A DNA stretch of 34,627 nt, taken from Flavobacteriaceae bacterium. GTDB lineage: Bacteria > Bacteroidota > Bacteroidia > Flavobacteriales > Flavobacteriaceae. How positions within the stretch are numbered: the stretch's first letter is position 1; every line of letters begins with the position of its first letter. The position numbers and the translations under genes were made by a program. Positions 9,640 through 20,402 of the stretch are shown in pieces. Under the pieces are notes generated by a model. The model was not told the origin of the DNA and ran no database searches. It saw only the letters and a program-made list of their open reading frames with translations. The stretch is from contig JAENXB010000002.1 of the NCBI GenBank assembly GCA_016649785.1, positions 1 to 34,627 on the forward strand, read 5' to 3'.

Positions 9640-10515
9640 TTAAAATTGGCCCATAAAGGCTTCAATTTCCCCAAGTAATTTGTCTGAAGATTTCACCAAA
9701 GGCAAGCGCAAGACATTTTCACAGGCTTTTTTGGAATGGAGCATGGCCTTGATCCCCGCTGGATTTCCTTCAGCAAAAATCAAATCGATGGAGGGCATTA
9801 TTTTATAATGAAGTTTATAGGCTTCCTTAACTTTTCCTTCCAGTCCCAGTTGAACCATTTTGGAAAACTCTGATGGCAATCCCTGTCCAATTACCGAAAT
9901 TACCCCGTGACCTCCCGCCAATATTATCGGCAGGGTAACCATATCATCTCCTGAGATCACTAAAAAGTCTTCAGGTAGAATAGAAATTAGTTTCATGGCT
10001 TGAACAATATCTCCCGCGGCCTCTTTTATTCCAATGATATTCTTAAAATCCTGAGCCAATCTCAGTACAGTCGCAGGCAGGACATTGGAGGCGGTTCTTC
10101 CCGGAACATTGTATATAATTACAGGTTTTTTGGAAGCTTCCGAAATGATTTTATAATGTTGATAAATTCCTTCCTGTGTAGGTTTGCTGTAATATGGAGA
10201 AACCGATAAAATGGCTTCAAAAGCAGATAGGTCTGTAAATTTCAACTCCTCTGCCAATGCGGCTGTATTGTTGCCTCCTATGCCCAAAACCAATGGGATC
10301 TTTCCGTTATTTGCTTTAATCACGGTATTGATAACCAAATCTTTTTCAGATTTTGAAAGCGTGGCACTCTCTCCGGTAGTTCCCAAAACCACCAGATAAT
10401 TTATCCCGTTCGCGACCTGGTCCTTCACCAAATTTGAAAGGGCTTCCACATCTACTGAAAGATCACTTTTAAAAGGGGTTATTAAAGCGACACCGGTTCC
10501 AATTAATTTATTCAT
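9640..10515 (-). CDS. dapA: 4-hydroxy-tetrahydrodipicolinate synthase
   Basis: [22 protein letters not shown]...[14 protein letters not shown]...[12 protein letters not shown]...GIKEAAGD. Confidence 0.96.
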   Translation of the reverse strand: MNKLIGTGVALITPFKSDLSVDVEALSNLVKDQVANGINYLVVLGTTGESATLSKSEKDLVINTVIKANNGKIPLVLGIGGNNTAALAEELKFTDLSAFEAILSVSPYYSKPTQEGIYQHYKIISEASKKPVIIYNVPGRTASNVLPATVLRLAQDFKNIIGIKEAAGDIVQAMKLISILPEDFLVISGDDMVTLPIILAGGHGVISVIGQGLPSEFSKMVQLGLEGKVKEAYKLHYKIMPSIDLIFAEGNPAGIKAMLHSKKACENVLRLPLVKSSDKLLGEIEAFMGQF

Positions 10516-11032
10516 CTTGTGATTTTTTAAGCTGTTTTAAATATTTCGACAATTCTTCCGTAAATAATTCTGCATCATTATCGGCCTGAATGATCATATC
10601 AAATAAGGCTACATTTTGCTGATATCTTCCCACCTTGATCCCCGCACGACATTGTGCCGTTAAAAGATGTACAGCGGTATTATCTTCTTCGGCAAAAGTA
10701 ATAAGTAAATCAATACTTTCAGAGGTAAATTTATTCATTCCCTCATTATTTATTTCCGCATCAAAATTTACATTTTTTAAACTATAGATCTCTCCCTCAA
10801 AATTGGATGGTTTTTTCCCATTTCGAATATAAGTCACTACCTTAAAATTGACATCGGAAATATTGAATTGTTTCTTAAGTTGTTCCAGTTGGCTTAAGGC
10901 CTTTCGGTTTTTAAAATCGAAAATGATCCCAATAGATTTAACCGGAATTGAATATGCTTCGGGTTGCCGGTTTTTAACAAGCTGGGCGATCTTTAATTTT
11001 GCCACGGCTAGTTTGATGCCTTTTATGATCAT
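10508..11032 (-). CDS. Conserved hypothetical protein (possibly DUF6913) between dapA and ligA
   Basis: 174 aa, overlaps dapA by 8 nt, coding-like composition. Family name is a tentative recollection. Confidence 0.7.
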   Translation of the reverse strand: MIIKGIKLAVAKLKIAQLVKNRQPEAYSIPVKSIGIIFDFKNRKALSQLEQLKKQFNISDVNFKVVTYIRNGKKPSNFEGEIYSLKNVNFDAEINNEGMNKFTSESIDLLITFAEEDNTAVHLLTAQCRAGIKVGRYQQNVALFDMIIQADNDAELFTEELSKYLKQLKKSQDE

Positions 11033-11392
11033 GGATGCGTTCTAAGATTCGATAAATTTAACAACTGTGTTGATAACGTAATGTCTGAATGTAAAAGTGT
11101 TTCCTGAATTACATTTATCAGCTTTAGTTGAGTTTCCTTTGTAACAAAAAACAAGCCTAAATAGAATGGGCAGGCAAAGCTTATTATGCGTTAGATTCTT
11201 TAACAGATAAAGCTATGAGGCTAATAGCTGATATTCCGGGGAATTTCGCGAAAAATAATTCTTTTTATAAAAGGTGTTTCAATTCAAAAAAAATGTATCC
11301 TATCATTTAATTCGATGCTTTCATCTGGGAAGGATCAATTTTTCCCTGGATAATTAAAATAAAATTGAAGCCAATGGTTTGAGGATCATTGT

Positions 11393-11446
11393 TGGATAAA
11401 ACCTTGTAGATACGGACGGCTGTCCGTATCTACAAGGTTTTATCCA
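11393..11446. repeat. Perfect palindromic hairpin element, 25-bp arms, 4-nt loop (GGCT)
   Basis: TGGATAAAACCTTGTAGATACGGAC-GGCT-GTCCGTATCTACAAGGTTTTATCCA, read directly. Confidence 0.95.
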
Positions 11447-11550
11447 CAGGGATTTCCCTTATCAATAGGAATAAAATGCAGAAAGAAATATTAACGAGAC
11501 AACAACAAAATCCAGTTAGGGATGATCTTATTCCAAAAATCATTTCTTTT

Positions 11551-13545
<1,995 letters not shown>

Positions 13546-13601
13546 TCAAACTATGGTTTATATATAAGACATGCAAGGTTTAGGAAACCAGGCTGAAAAA
13601 T

Positions 13602-14279
13602 TTATTTTTTGGCCAATTTAAGGCAATCATTTATAAAATCAAGATCATAATTTGATCCTTTATGGCTGAATTCTATTCTGAAATCTGATGAAAACGCTTC
13701 ATCTCCGGTAGGAAACCAATTTTTTAACTTCTTGTTGATGGTGATAAGTAAACCCTGATGATCACCGATGGCACAGAATTTTCCGAAATTTCCATCGAAA
13801 ATCTCAAGTCCACAATTTTGCTGGAGAAAATTAAATTTTTCCTCGATATTATTTGTTGCCAAACCGATCTCTGCAATTCCCAAAAGACTTTTTCCAGAAA
13901 AAACCTCAGAAAAAGGTTTGTTGAAATTCCCACGGGCGATAAATTCCATGATGTTTTTGTCTTCATCATAAAAATAAACCGATTTTGCATCCCAGGCACT
14001 AAAATCTACGATTTCATCCAGGTCATTTTTTAGAATAGACACGCGTGATTTTAACCATGTTAAGGCAATTCCCGCCTGCTTATCGGGAATATGAATGGCA
14101 ATATGGTAAGGGGTAAAATTATTATCCTGCCGGAATTTTAAAATTGAAAATCCCATCACAATTTCAAAAGATCTTTCCTCCTGATCCCGAATTTCAAGTC
14201 CGAGCAGATCCCTGTAAAAATGTAATTGCTTTCCTATATCAGCGGTTGCTATTTCGAGCTTCTTAATTTTCATATTCAA
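13602..14279 (-). CDS. VOC (glyoxalase/bleomycin-resistance-like) family protein
   Basis: KKLEIATADIGKQLHFYRDLLGLEIRDQEERSFEIVMG...NIMEFIARG; second half IAEIGLATNNIEEKFNFLQ. Confidence 0.8.
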   Translation of the reverse strand: MNMKIKKLEIATADIGKQLHFYRDLLGLEIRDQEERSFEIVMGFSILKFRQDNNFTPYHIAIHIPDKQAGIALTWLKSRVSILKNDLDEIVDFSAWDAKSVYFYDEDKNIMEFIARGNFNKPFSEVFSGKSLLGIAEIGLATNNIEEKFNFLQQNCGLEIFDGNFGKFCAIGDHQGLLITINKKLKNWFPTGDEAFSSDFRIEFSHKGSNYDLDFINDCLKLAKK

Positions 14280-14283
14280 ACAT

Positions 14284-14895
14284 TTAAGTCTGATCCTTAT
14301 TCATCCATTTAGGCACAGGAAGAGGTTTGAATTCGAGCATTTTCAGGATAAGATCTTCTATTTTGTCTGACACCAATAACAAATTCATATTTGATTCTTT
14401 CAGCAATCCTTTTTGAAGCATTTTTTGCAATAACTCCAGCAAATCGTCGTAATAATGGTTGCTGTTTAATATGCCGATGGGTTTACGATGCAACCCGAGT
14501 TGTCCCCAGGTCAAAATTTCAAACAATTCTTCCATTGTGCCAAAACCTCCCGGAAGAGCTATAAATCCATCGCTTAAATCGTGCATTTTTAGCTTGCGTT
14601 CATGCATATCCTGGGTAGTGATCAAACTGGTTAAACCCGTGTGAACAACTTCCTTTGATTTAAGGAAATCGGGGATCACGCCGGTGACTTTTCCGTTATT
14701 GTCCAATGCTCCTTTGGCAACCTGACCCATCAGGCCGAGTTTGCTGCCGCCAAAAACCAGTTCAATCTTGTTATTGGCCAAAAATTCACCAACCAAATAA
14801 GCTTCTTCAAAAATTTTGGGATCAATCCCGTCGTTACTGGCACAAAAAACGGCTATGCTTTGTATGTTGTGATCTTGAAATTGCTGTTCCATCAA
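14284..14895 (-). CDS. LOG family protein (TIGR00730-type Rossmann fold)
   Basis: SIAVFCASNDG...ELVFGGSKLGLMGQVAKGAL...ALPGGFGTMEELFEILTWGQLG (PGGxGTxxE motif). Confidence 0.93.
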   Translation of the reverse strand: MMEQQFQDHNIQSIAVFCASNDGIDPKIFEEAYLVGEFLANNKIELVFGGSKLGLMGQVAKGALDNNGKVTGVIPDFLKSKEVVHTGLTSLITTQDMHERKLKMHDLSDGFIALPGGFGTMEELFEILTWGQLGLHRKPIGILNSNHYYDDLLELLQKMLQKGLLKESNMNLLLVSDKIEDLILKMLEFKPLPVPKWMNKDQT

Positions 14896-14913
14896 AATTT
14901 ATCTTTTTAAAAT

Positions 14914-15777
14914 TCAATTATTTGATTTCTTTCTTCCTCTAAGCATCCTGTAATTTCCGAAAATATCCTTTTTTAATCCGGTTTTAAAACCGGGATTTTT
15001 TAAAATTTCTTCAGTCTCGTTTGCCAGATATTGATTGATCTCAAAATATAAATTTCCGTTTTCTTGGAGACCTGCCTGGGCTAATTTCGTTATTTTCCTG
15101 TAAAAGATCAAAGGATCCGTATCTTTTACATAAAGGGCCAGATCTGGCTCATTTTCAAGTACATTTCGATGCATTTCAGCTTTTTCCATTTCCCTCACAT
15201 AAGGCGGATTTGAGACGATAACATCAAATTTTCCGCTTAAGGCTTCCAGATTTAAAATATCAGCCTGCATAAAATTGACGTTTACCTTATTTAAACCGGC
15301 ATTTTCCCTGGCTGTTTTTAAGGCATTTTCTGAAATATCCAAAGTGAAAATTTCTGCATTTGGAAGATTTTTAGCCAGACTTATTGCTATACACCCGCTA
15401 CCGGTGCCAATATCAAGGATTTTTAAATTTGAGGGGGTTTTTGATTCCCTGATATCGTCCAGGATCCATTGTACCAATTCCTCCGTTTCGGGCCGGGGGA
15501 TAAGCACATTTTTATTAACCTTAAATTTTAATCCGAAAAATTCGGTTTCCCCGATGATGTATTGAATGGGTTCATGCAGTATCAACCTGTGGATTGCAGA
15601 TTCAAATTTTTCTTTTTCCTCTAAAGAAAGCTCTTTCCCGGGTTTTAACGCAAAATCCAACCGATTCATTCCCAGATAAGATTCGATTAGAAAATTGAAA
15701 AAAGAATTCACTTCCTGAACTGGATATTCGTCCTTCAGAAGATTCAAAAATTTTAGTTTTAATTGGGATAGTAACAA
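14914..15777 (-). CDS. prmC: Peptide chain release factor N5-glutamine methyltransferase
   Basis: VLIPRPETEELVQWI...ILDIGTGSGCIAISLAKNLPNAE...VSNPPYV (NPPY motif). Confidence 0.95.
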   Translation of the reverse strand: MLLSQLKLKFLNLLKDEYPVQEVNSFFNFLIESYLGMNRLDFALKPGKELSLEEKEKFESAIHRLILHEPIQYIIGETEFFGLKFKVNKNVLIPRPETEELVQWILDDIRESKTPSNLKILDIGTGSGCIAISLAKNLPNAEIFTLDISENALKTARENAGLNKVNVNFMQADILNLEALSGKFDVIVSNPPYVREMEKAEMHRNVLENEPDLALYVKDTDPLIFYRKITKLAQAGLQENGNLYFEINQYLANETEEILKNPGFKTGLKKDIFGNYRMLRGRKKSNN

Positions 15778-15820
15778 ACTTGATGGTTAGATTTTGTTCT
15801 GCAAGAATATCCAATTTTAT

Positions 15821-15925
15821 CGCAAAGGGCGCAAAGATTATCCGCAAAGGTTTATTTATATGGTTTTGAATCCTGGTCTTGTTTCTTGTCTATTATTTGC
15901 GATTTTTAGCCACGAATGCACGAAT
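15821..15925. repeat. Intergenic heptamer repeats CGCAAAG (x3) and CACGAATG/CACGAATA
   Basis: CGCAAAG at 15821-15827, 15830-15836, 15843-15849; GCCACGAATGCACGAAT at 15909-15925. Confidence 0.65.
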
Positions 15926-16102
15926 ATTTTTCCCTTTTTATTATTCCTGGCTCTTGCAACTATTCCCTCATTTTTCTTTTAACTAGCCTGATTAGTATTG
16001 ATTGTTTTTAAACATTATTCCCAAAACTATAAATTTCTATTTCCCGCATATCTCGCAGACAATCATTTGTCTTTCCTCTCTCCTCTTTCCTCTATTTTCT
16101 TT

Positions 16103-16130
16103 TCTCAATACTCAAATCTCAATACTATCC
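16103..16130. repeat. Degenerate repeat copy (TCTCAATACTCAAATCTCAATACTATCC)
   Basis: Contains ATCTCAATACTA (16116-16127), reverse complement of 1625-1636; internal TCTCAATACT direct repeat. Confidence 0.6.
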
Positions 16131-16612
16131 AGGTCTTTCAACATCCACATACTACAATTGTAATGTCCGGTATCCCCCATTGGTTTTTCCAAAGATTTAA
16201 ATCCGCTGCGAGCGTAAAGTTTGCGAGCGTTTTCCATATAAGGCAGGGTTTCCAGATAACATTGTTTAAAACCTACGGATTTCGCGTAATTTAAACAGGA
16301 TTGCATCATTTCTGCGCCAATTCCCCTAGCCCGGGCCTCGGGTAAAAAGTACATTTTTTGAAGCTCACAGATGTCGTCTTCGGCTCCGGTTAAAGGAGCT
16401 ATTCCCGCGCTGCCAATGAGTTTCCCGTTTTCTACCACTACGAAATATTTCATTCTGGGATTATCGTAAGTGCCGTGCATATCCTCCAAAGATTTGTCTT
16501 CATAAGCGGTACCAACTTTGGGCACTCCCATTTCAACTAATACATTTCTTATCACCGTTGCAACTCCCTGGTTGTCTTTCGGTTGAATTTCCCGAATCTT
16601 AAATCTGTTCAT
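16112..16612 (-). CDS. GNAT family N-acetyltransferase
   Basis: FVVVENGKLIGSAGIAPLTG...CELQKMYFLPEARARGIGAEMMQ: motif A R/QxxGxG/A. Confidence 0.9.
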   Translation of the reverse strand: MNRFKIREIQPKDNQGVATVIRNVLVEMGVPKVGTAYEDKSLEDMHGTYDNPRMKYFVVVENGKLIGSAGIAPLTGAEDDICELQKMYFLPEARARGIGAEMMQSCLNYAKSVGFKQCYLETLPYMENARKLYARSGFKSLEKPMGDTGHYNCSMWMLKDLDSIEI

Positions 16613-16640
16613 TCTTGTTAATAAATCTTATTTTAGCGGT

Positions 16641-17717
16641 GTGAAGGTACACGAAAAATATATAAAACGCTGCATTCAACTTGCCCAAAACGGGCTAGGA
16701 ACCACCTATCCAAATCCTATGGTTGGCAGTGTGCTGGTTTATAAAGACAAAATTATTGGTGAAGGCTGGCACCGAAAAGCCGGAGGGCCTCACGCCGAGG
16801 TAATTGCGATTAATTCGGTTAAAAATAAATCCCTACTGAAAAAAGCGACTATTTATGTAAGCTTGGAACCCTGCAGTCATTATGGAAAGACTCCGCCTTG
16901 CAGCGATTTTATAGTTGCCAGCGGCATTAAAAAAGTGGTGATAGGAACAATGGATCCGTTTGCCAAGGTTGCCGGAAGGGGAATTAAAAAACTATTTGAG
17001 TCTGGATGTGAAGTGAATTTGGGATTTTTGGAAGCTGAATGTGAGGAACTTAACAAACGGTTTTTCACCTTTCACCAGCATAAAAGACCTTATATCATCT
17101 TAAAATGGGCGCAAAGTGAAGATGGATTTATTGCTTCCCTTCCTGCTGAAATTAACTCCAAAAGGGAGCCAGTTTGGATCACCAATAAATATTCAAGGCA
17201 ACTGGTACATAAATGGCGAAGCGAGGAGCAGGCCATTTTAGTGGGAACAAATACGGCCGTGGCCGATAATCCAAAATTGAATACCCGGCTATGGGACGGT
17301 CCAAATCCGGTACGAATTGTAATTGATCAACATTTGCGAATTATGAAAGATTCCGCATTGTTTGACGGCAGTATTAAGACCATTCTGATTTGCGGAAATA
17401 CAACAAAAAACCTCAACGCCATTCAATTGAGGCAATCAGAGTGTGAATTCCTTGCGATTGAAACAAAGGATTTTGAAAAGGATATAGCTACACAGATCTG
17501 CCAAATCTTGTACCAGAATGAATTGCAATCGGTGATAATTGAAGGAGGAACCAAAACAATCCAAACTTTTATTGATGCGGGACTTTGGGATGAAGCAAGG
17601 GTATTTAGCGGAAAGATTCAGTTTAAAAATGGTTTAGAAGCTCCAAAACTGAAAGGAACATTAAAATCGGAAGAAATGATCGATGGAGATCAATTAAAAT
17701 TTTATAGAAATGATTAG
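16641..17717 (+). CDS. ribD: Bifunctional diaminohydroxyphosphoribosylaminopyrimidine deaminase / reductase (GTG start)
   Basis: HEKYIKRCIQLAQNGLGTTYPNPMVGSVLVYKD...GGPHAEVIAI...SLEPCSHYGKTPPCSD. Confidence 0.96.
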   Translation: MKVHEKYIKRCIQLAQNGLGTTYPNPMVGSVLVYKDKIIGEGWHRKAGGPHAEVIAINSVKNKSLLKKATIYVSLEPCSHYGKTPPCSDFIVASGIKKVVIGTMDPFAKVAGRGIKKLFESGCEVNLGFLEAECEELNKRFFTFHQHKRPYIILKWAQSEDGFIASLPAEINSKREPVWITNKYSRQLVHKWRSEEQAILVGTNTAVADNPKLNTRLWDGPNPVRIVIDQHLRIMKDSALFDGSIKTILICGNTTKNLNAIQLRQSECEFLAIETKDFEKDIATQICQILYQNELQSVIIEGGTKTIQTFIDAGLWDEARVFSGKIQFKNGLEAPKLKGTLKSEEMIDGDQLKFYRND

Positions 17718-18318
17718 AACACTTATTTTTGATTTTGGCGATGTTTTCATCAATTTAGACAAGGCGGCAACGCTCAGGGAAATGAAAAAATTAAAAATTG
17801 AAGATCTATCTGAAGAACTTCTTCAGACAAACCTGGATTATGAAAAGGGATTGATTTCTTCTGATGTTTTTTTAGCTTCGTATTTAAAATATTTTTCCGC
17901 TTTAACCAAACCTCAAATTATAGCTTCCTGGAATGCTATTTTAATCGATTTTCCAAAATATCGCTACACCTTTATAAAATTACTTTCAGAAAAAAAATAT
18001 TATAAATTAATCCTGTTGAGCAACACCAATGAGTTACATATAAACTGGGTTATAGAAAACATCCCGTTTTATGAAGAATTTGTTGCTTGTTTTGACGCGT
18101 TTTATTTTTCCCACGAAATAAATTTCAGGAAACCGGATTCGGAAATTTATCAATTTGTACTTGAAAAGCACGATCTAAAACCCGAAGAATGCCTTTTTAT
18201 TGACGATACCAAAGTAAATACCGAAGCGGCGTCGGCTCTGGGAATTCACACCTGGAATATTGATCCTGCAATGGAAGATATTATCGACCTATTCACATCA
18301 AATAAGGAATTGTTTTGA
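17710..18318 (+). CDS. HAD family hydrolase
   Basis: LIFDFGDVFINLD...ILLSNTNELH...ECLFIDDTKVNTEAASALG: HAD motifs. Confidence 0.9.
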   Translation: MIRTLIFDFGDVFINLDKAATLREMKKLKIEDLSEELLQTNLDYEKGLISSDVFLASYLKYFSALTKPQIIASWNAILIDFPKYRYTFIKLLSEKKYYKLILLSNTNELHINWVIENIPFYEEFVACFDAFYFSHEINFRKPDSEIYQFVLEKHDLKPEECLFIDDTKVNTEAASALGIHTWNIDPAMEDIIDLFTSNKELF

Positions 18319-19181
18319 TATATCTCTTGCTCAGCGTCCTGGCTTCGAGTTTCATATTTGTCATGTTCAAACTCTTCAAGAGATTTGATATAAATACGAT
18401 GCAGGCCATTGTTATAAACTATTTTATAGCCTGTCTGGTGGGTTTTTTCGGGTTTATCAAAGAAACCGATATCAGCTTAATTCCCGAAAAAGCCTGGTTT
18501 CCCGGAACTATCTTTTTAGGTATTTTATTTATATTGGTGTTCAACCTGGCTGCAATTACCACACAGCGCAGCGGACTTTCGGTAGTATCTGTAGCCACAA
18601 AAATGTCGGTTGCAATTCCGGTTTTATTCGGAATAATGTATTTTAATGAAAGCTCGGGAACAATAAAAATCATTGGGATTATTCTGGCTTTGGCAGCGGT
18701 GTATTTAACTTCCATAAAAAGCAGGGAGGGAATCCCCATCAATAAGAAAAACCTGATCTTTCCTATTTTGGTATTTTTAGGAAGCGGGATAATTGACACC
18801 AGTATTAAATACCTTGAAACAAGTTATGTAAGCAAAACCGATGTTGCTCTTTTCTCCTCTTCCATTTTTTTTATCGCAGGAACTATTGGGACCGGAATTT
18901 TGGTTGTTCAGGGCTTTATGGGTACATTGAAAATTACAGGCAAAAATATTTTAGGCGGGATCGCATTGGGAATTCCCAACTTTTTTTCGATCTATTTTTT
19001 GGTAATGGCCTTAAGGAGTGAAGGATTTGAAAGTTCCTCCATTTTTACAATCAATAATGTCGCTATTGTATTGGTTTCAACGGCTTTGGGAATTGCGTTG
19101 TTCAAAGAAAGGTTAATTCCAAAAAACTGGATAGGAATTGCACTGGCCATTATCAGTATTTTACTGGTTGCCAACGGTTAA
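18315..19181 (+). CDS. EamA/DMT family transporter (TTG start, overlaps upstream stop)
   Basis: Ten-TM-like hydrophobic pattern with duplicated EamA halves. Confidence 0.8.
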   Translation: MIYLLLSVLASSFIFVMFKLFKRFDINTMQAIVINYFIACLVGFFGFIKETDISLIPEKAWFPGTIFLGILFILVFNLAAITTQRSGLSVVSVATKMSVAIPVLFGIMYFNESSGTIKIIGIILALAAVYLTSIKSREGIPINKKNLIFPILVFLGSGIIDTSIKYLETSYVSKTDVALFSSSIFFIAGTIGTGILVVQGFMGTLKITGKNILGGIALGIPNFFSIYFLVMALRSEGFESSSIFTINNVAIVLVSTALGIALFKERLIPKNWIGIALAIISILLVANG

Positions 19182-19192
19182 AAAAAATCAAT

Positions 19193-19801
19193 TTGAAAGA
19201 TACTTATAAAAGCATTTCAAAAGCTTCGGAAGAAGTTCTGTTCAAAGATAAAAACTCCAAATTTTTCGGTTATGCTTTTCCTATAACTTCTGAGGAGGAA
19301 GCAAAAGTCCATATCGAGGATTTAAAGAAAAAACACCACCAGGCGCGGCATTGGTGCTATGCGTGGCAAATTGGCAAGGAAGTACACCAATTTAGGGCGA
19401 ATGATGACGGCGAGCCTTCAAACACAGCCGGAATGCCTATTTACGGACAAATCCAGTCTTTTGATGTTACCAATATTTTGATAGTTGTGGTAAGGCATTA
19501 TGGCGGGATAAAATTAGGGGTTGGCGGCCTGATAAACGCCTATAAAACCACCGCTCAAATGGCATTGGAAAACAGCAAGATAGTCAAAAGAACCATAGAC
19601 GAGGTTTTTGTGATAAAATTTGATTATCCCGAGATGAATTTAGTGATGCGGGTGATCAAAGAGCACAATTTGAATATTATTGAACAAAAGCTGGAATTGG
19701 ATTGCGAGATCCATATTTCGGTAAGAAAAAAACTCGCCGTAGAAATTTTTCAAAAATTTGAGGCGATCTATAAAGTTGAAATAAAAAATTCAGAAGATTA
19801 A
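19193..19801 (+). CDS. YigZ/IMPACT family protein (TTG start)
   Basis: KNSKFFGYAFPITSEEEAKVHIEDLKKKHHQARHWCYAWQIG...DDGEPSNTAGMPI...VVVRHYGGIKLGVGGL. Confidence 0.93.
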   Translation: MKDTYKSISKASEEVLFKDKNSKFFGYAFPITSEEEAKVHIEDLKKKHHQARHWCYAWQIGKEVHQFRANDDGEPSNTAGMPIYGQIQSFDVTNILIVVVRHYGGIKLGVGGLINAYKTTAQMALENSKIVKRTIDEVFVIKFDYPEMNLVMRVIKEHNLNIIEQKLELDCEIHISVRKKLAVEIFQKFEAIYKVEIKNSED

Positions 19802-20196
19802 TTCTCCAGCTTGTCCAAAATATATTCAGGGCAACGAATAGGGCGTTTTGTTTTGGCATCCATAAAAACCAATACCGTGGTAGCCGTTGTTATGAGTTCG
19901 TTTTCCTGATTATAGACAGAATAATTAAATTCAATTTTAACCCGGGGAATTTTATTTAAATTGGTTTCAATTCTTAAAATATCGTCAAATTTTGCAGGTT
20001 TAATAAATTTAAATTCCATTTCATAAACCGGGAGCATAACTCCCTGCTCTTCCATCAATTTATAGGAAATTCCGAACTGCTCAAGCCATTCTAACCTGGC
20101 AATCTCGAGATATTGGGCATAATTGCCGTGATGTACGACTCCCATTTGATCGGTTTCGGAATATCTGACTTTAACATAGGTTTGTTGTCTTTTCAT
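19798..20196 (-). CDS. Acyl-CoA thioesterase (YbgC/4HBT family)
   Basis: VKVRYSETDQMGVVHHGNYAQYLEIARLEWLEQFG: hotdog-fold motif. Confidence 0.92.
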   Translation of the reverse strand: MKRQQTYVKVRYSETDQMGVVHHGNYAQYLEIARLEWLEQFGISYKLMEEQGVMLPVYEMEFKFIKPAKFDDILRIETNLNKIPRVKIEFNYSVYNQENELITTATTVLVFMDAKTKRPIRCPEYILDKLEN

Positions 20197-20402
20197 AAGA
20201 AATAAATCAGTTTTTTAAAATTGCTTTTTGTATATTCATTGCCGGAAGGAAGTATGCATAAAATTTTCTTAAAAGTCAAGTGCAAAATGGCTTTTTTATT
20301 ACATATTTTGTTCACATATTTGTTCTTCCGAAATTTGTAGGGGAATATTTTTCCAACAACTTTAGGGCCAACTACTAACCAATACTAAACCAAATTTATA
20401 GC

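Noticed and set aside
11440-11448. Perfect DnaA box TTATCCACA overlapping the hairpin's right edge
   Set aside because: Only one noticed; no cluster or AT-rich DUE pattern, and most of it is dictated by the palindrome. Not evidence for oriC even though dnaA is in the window.
18419-18799. 126-aa minus-strand ORF
   Set aside because: Antisense to the EamA transporter; no recognisable domain.
20197-20402. Possible replication origin upstream of dnaA
   Set aside because: No TTATCCACA-type boxes or iterons seen in the thioesterase-dnaA intergenic region.
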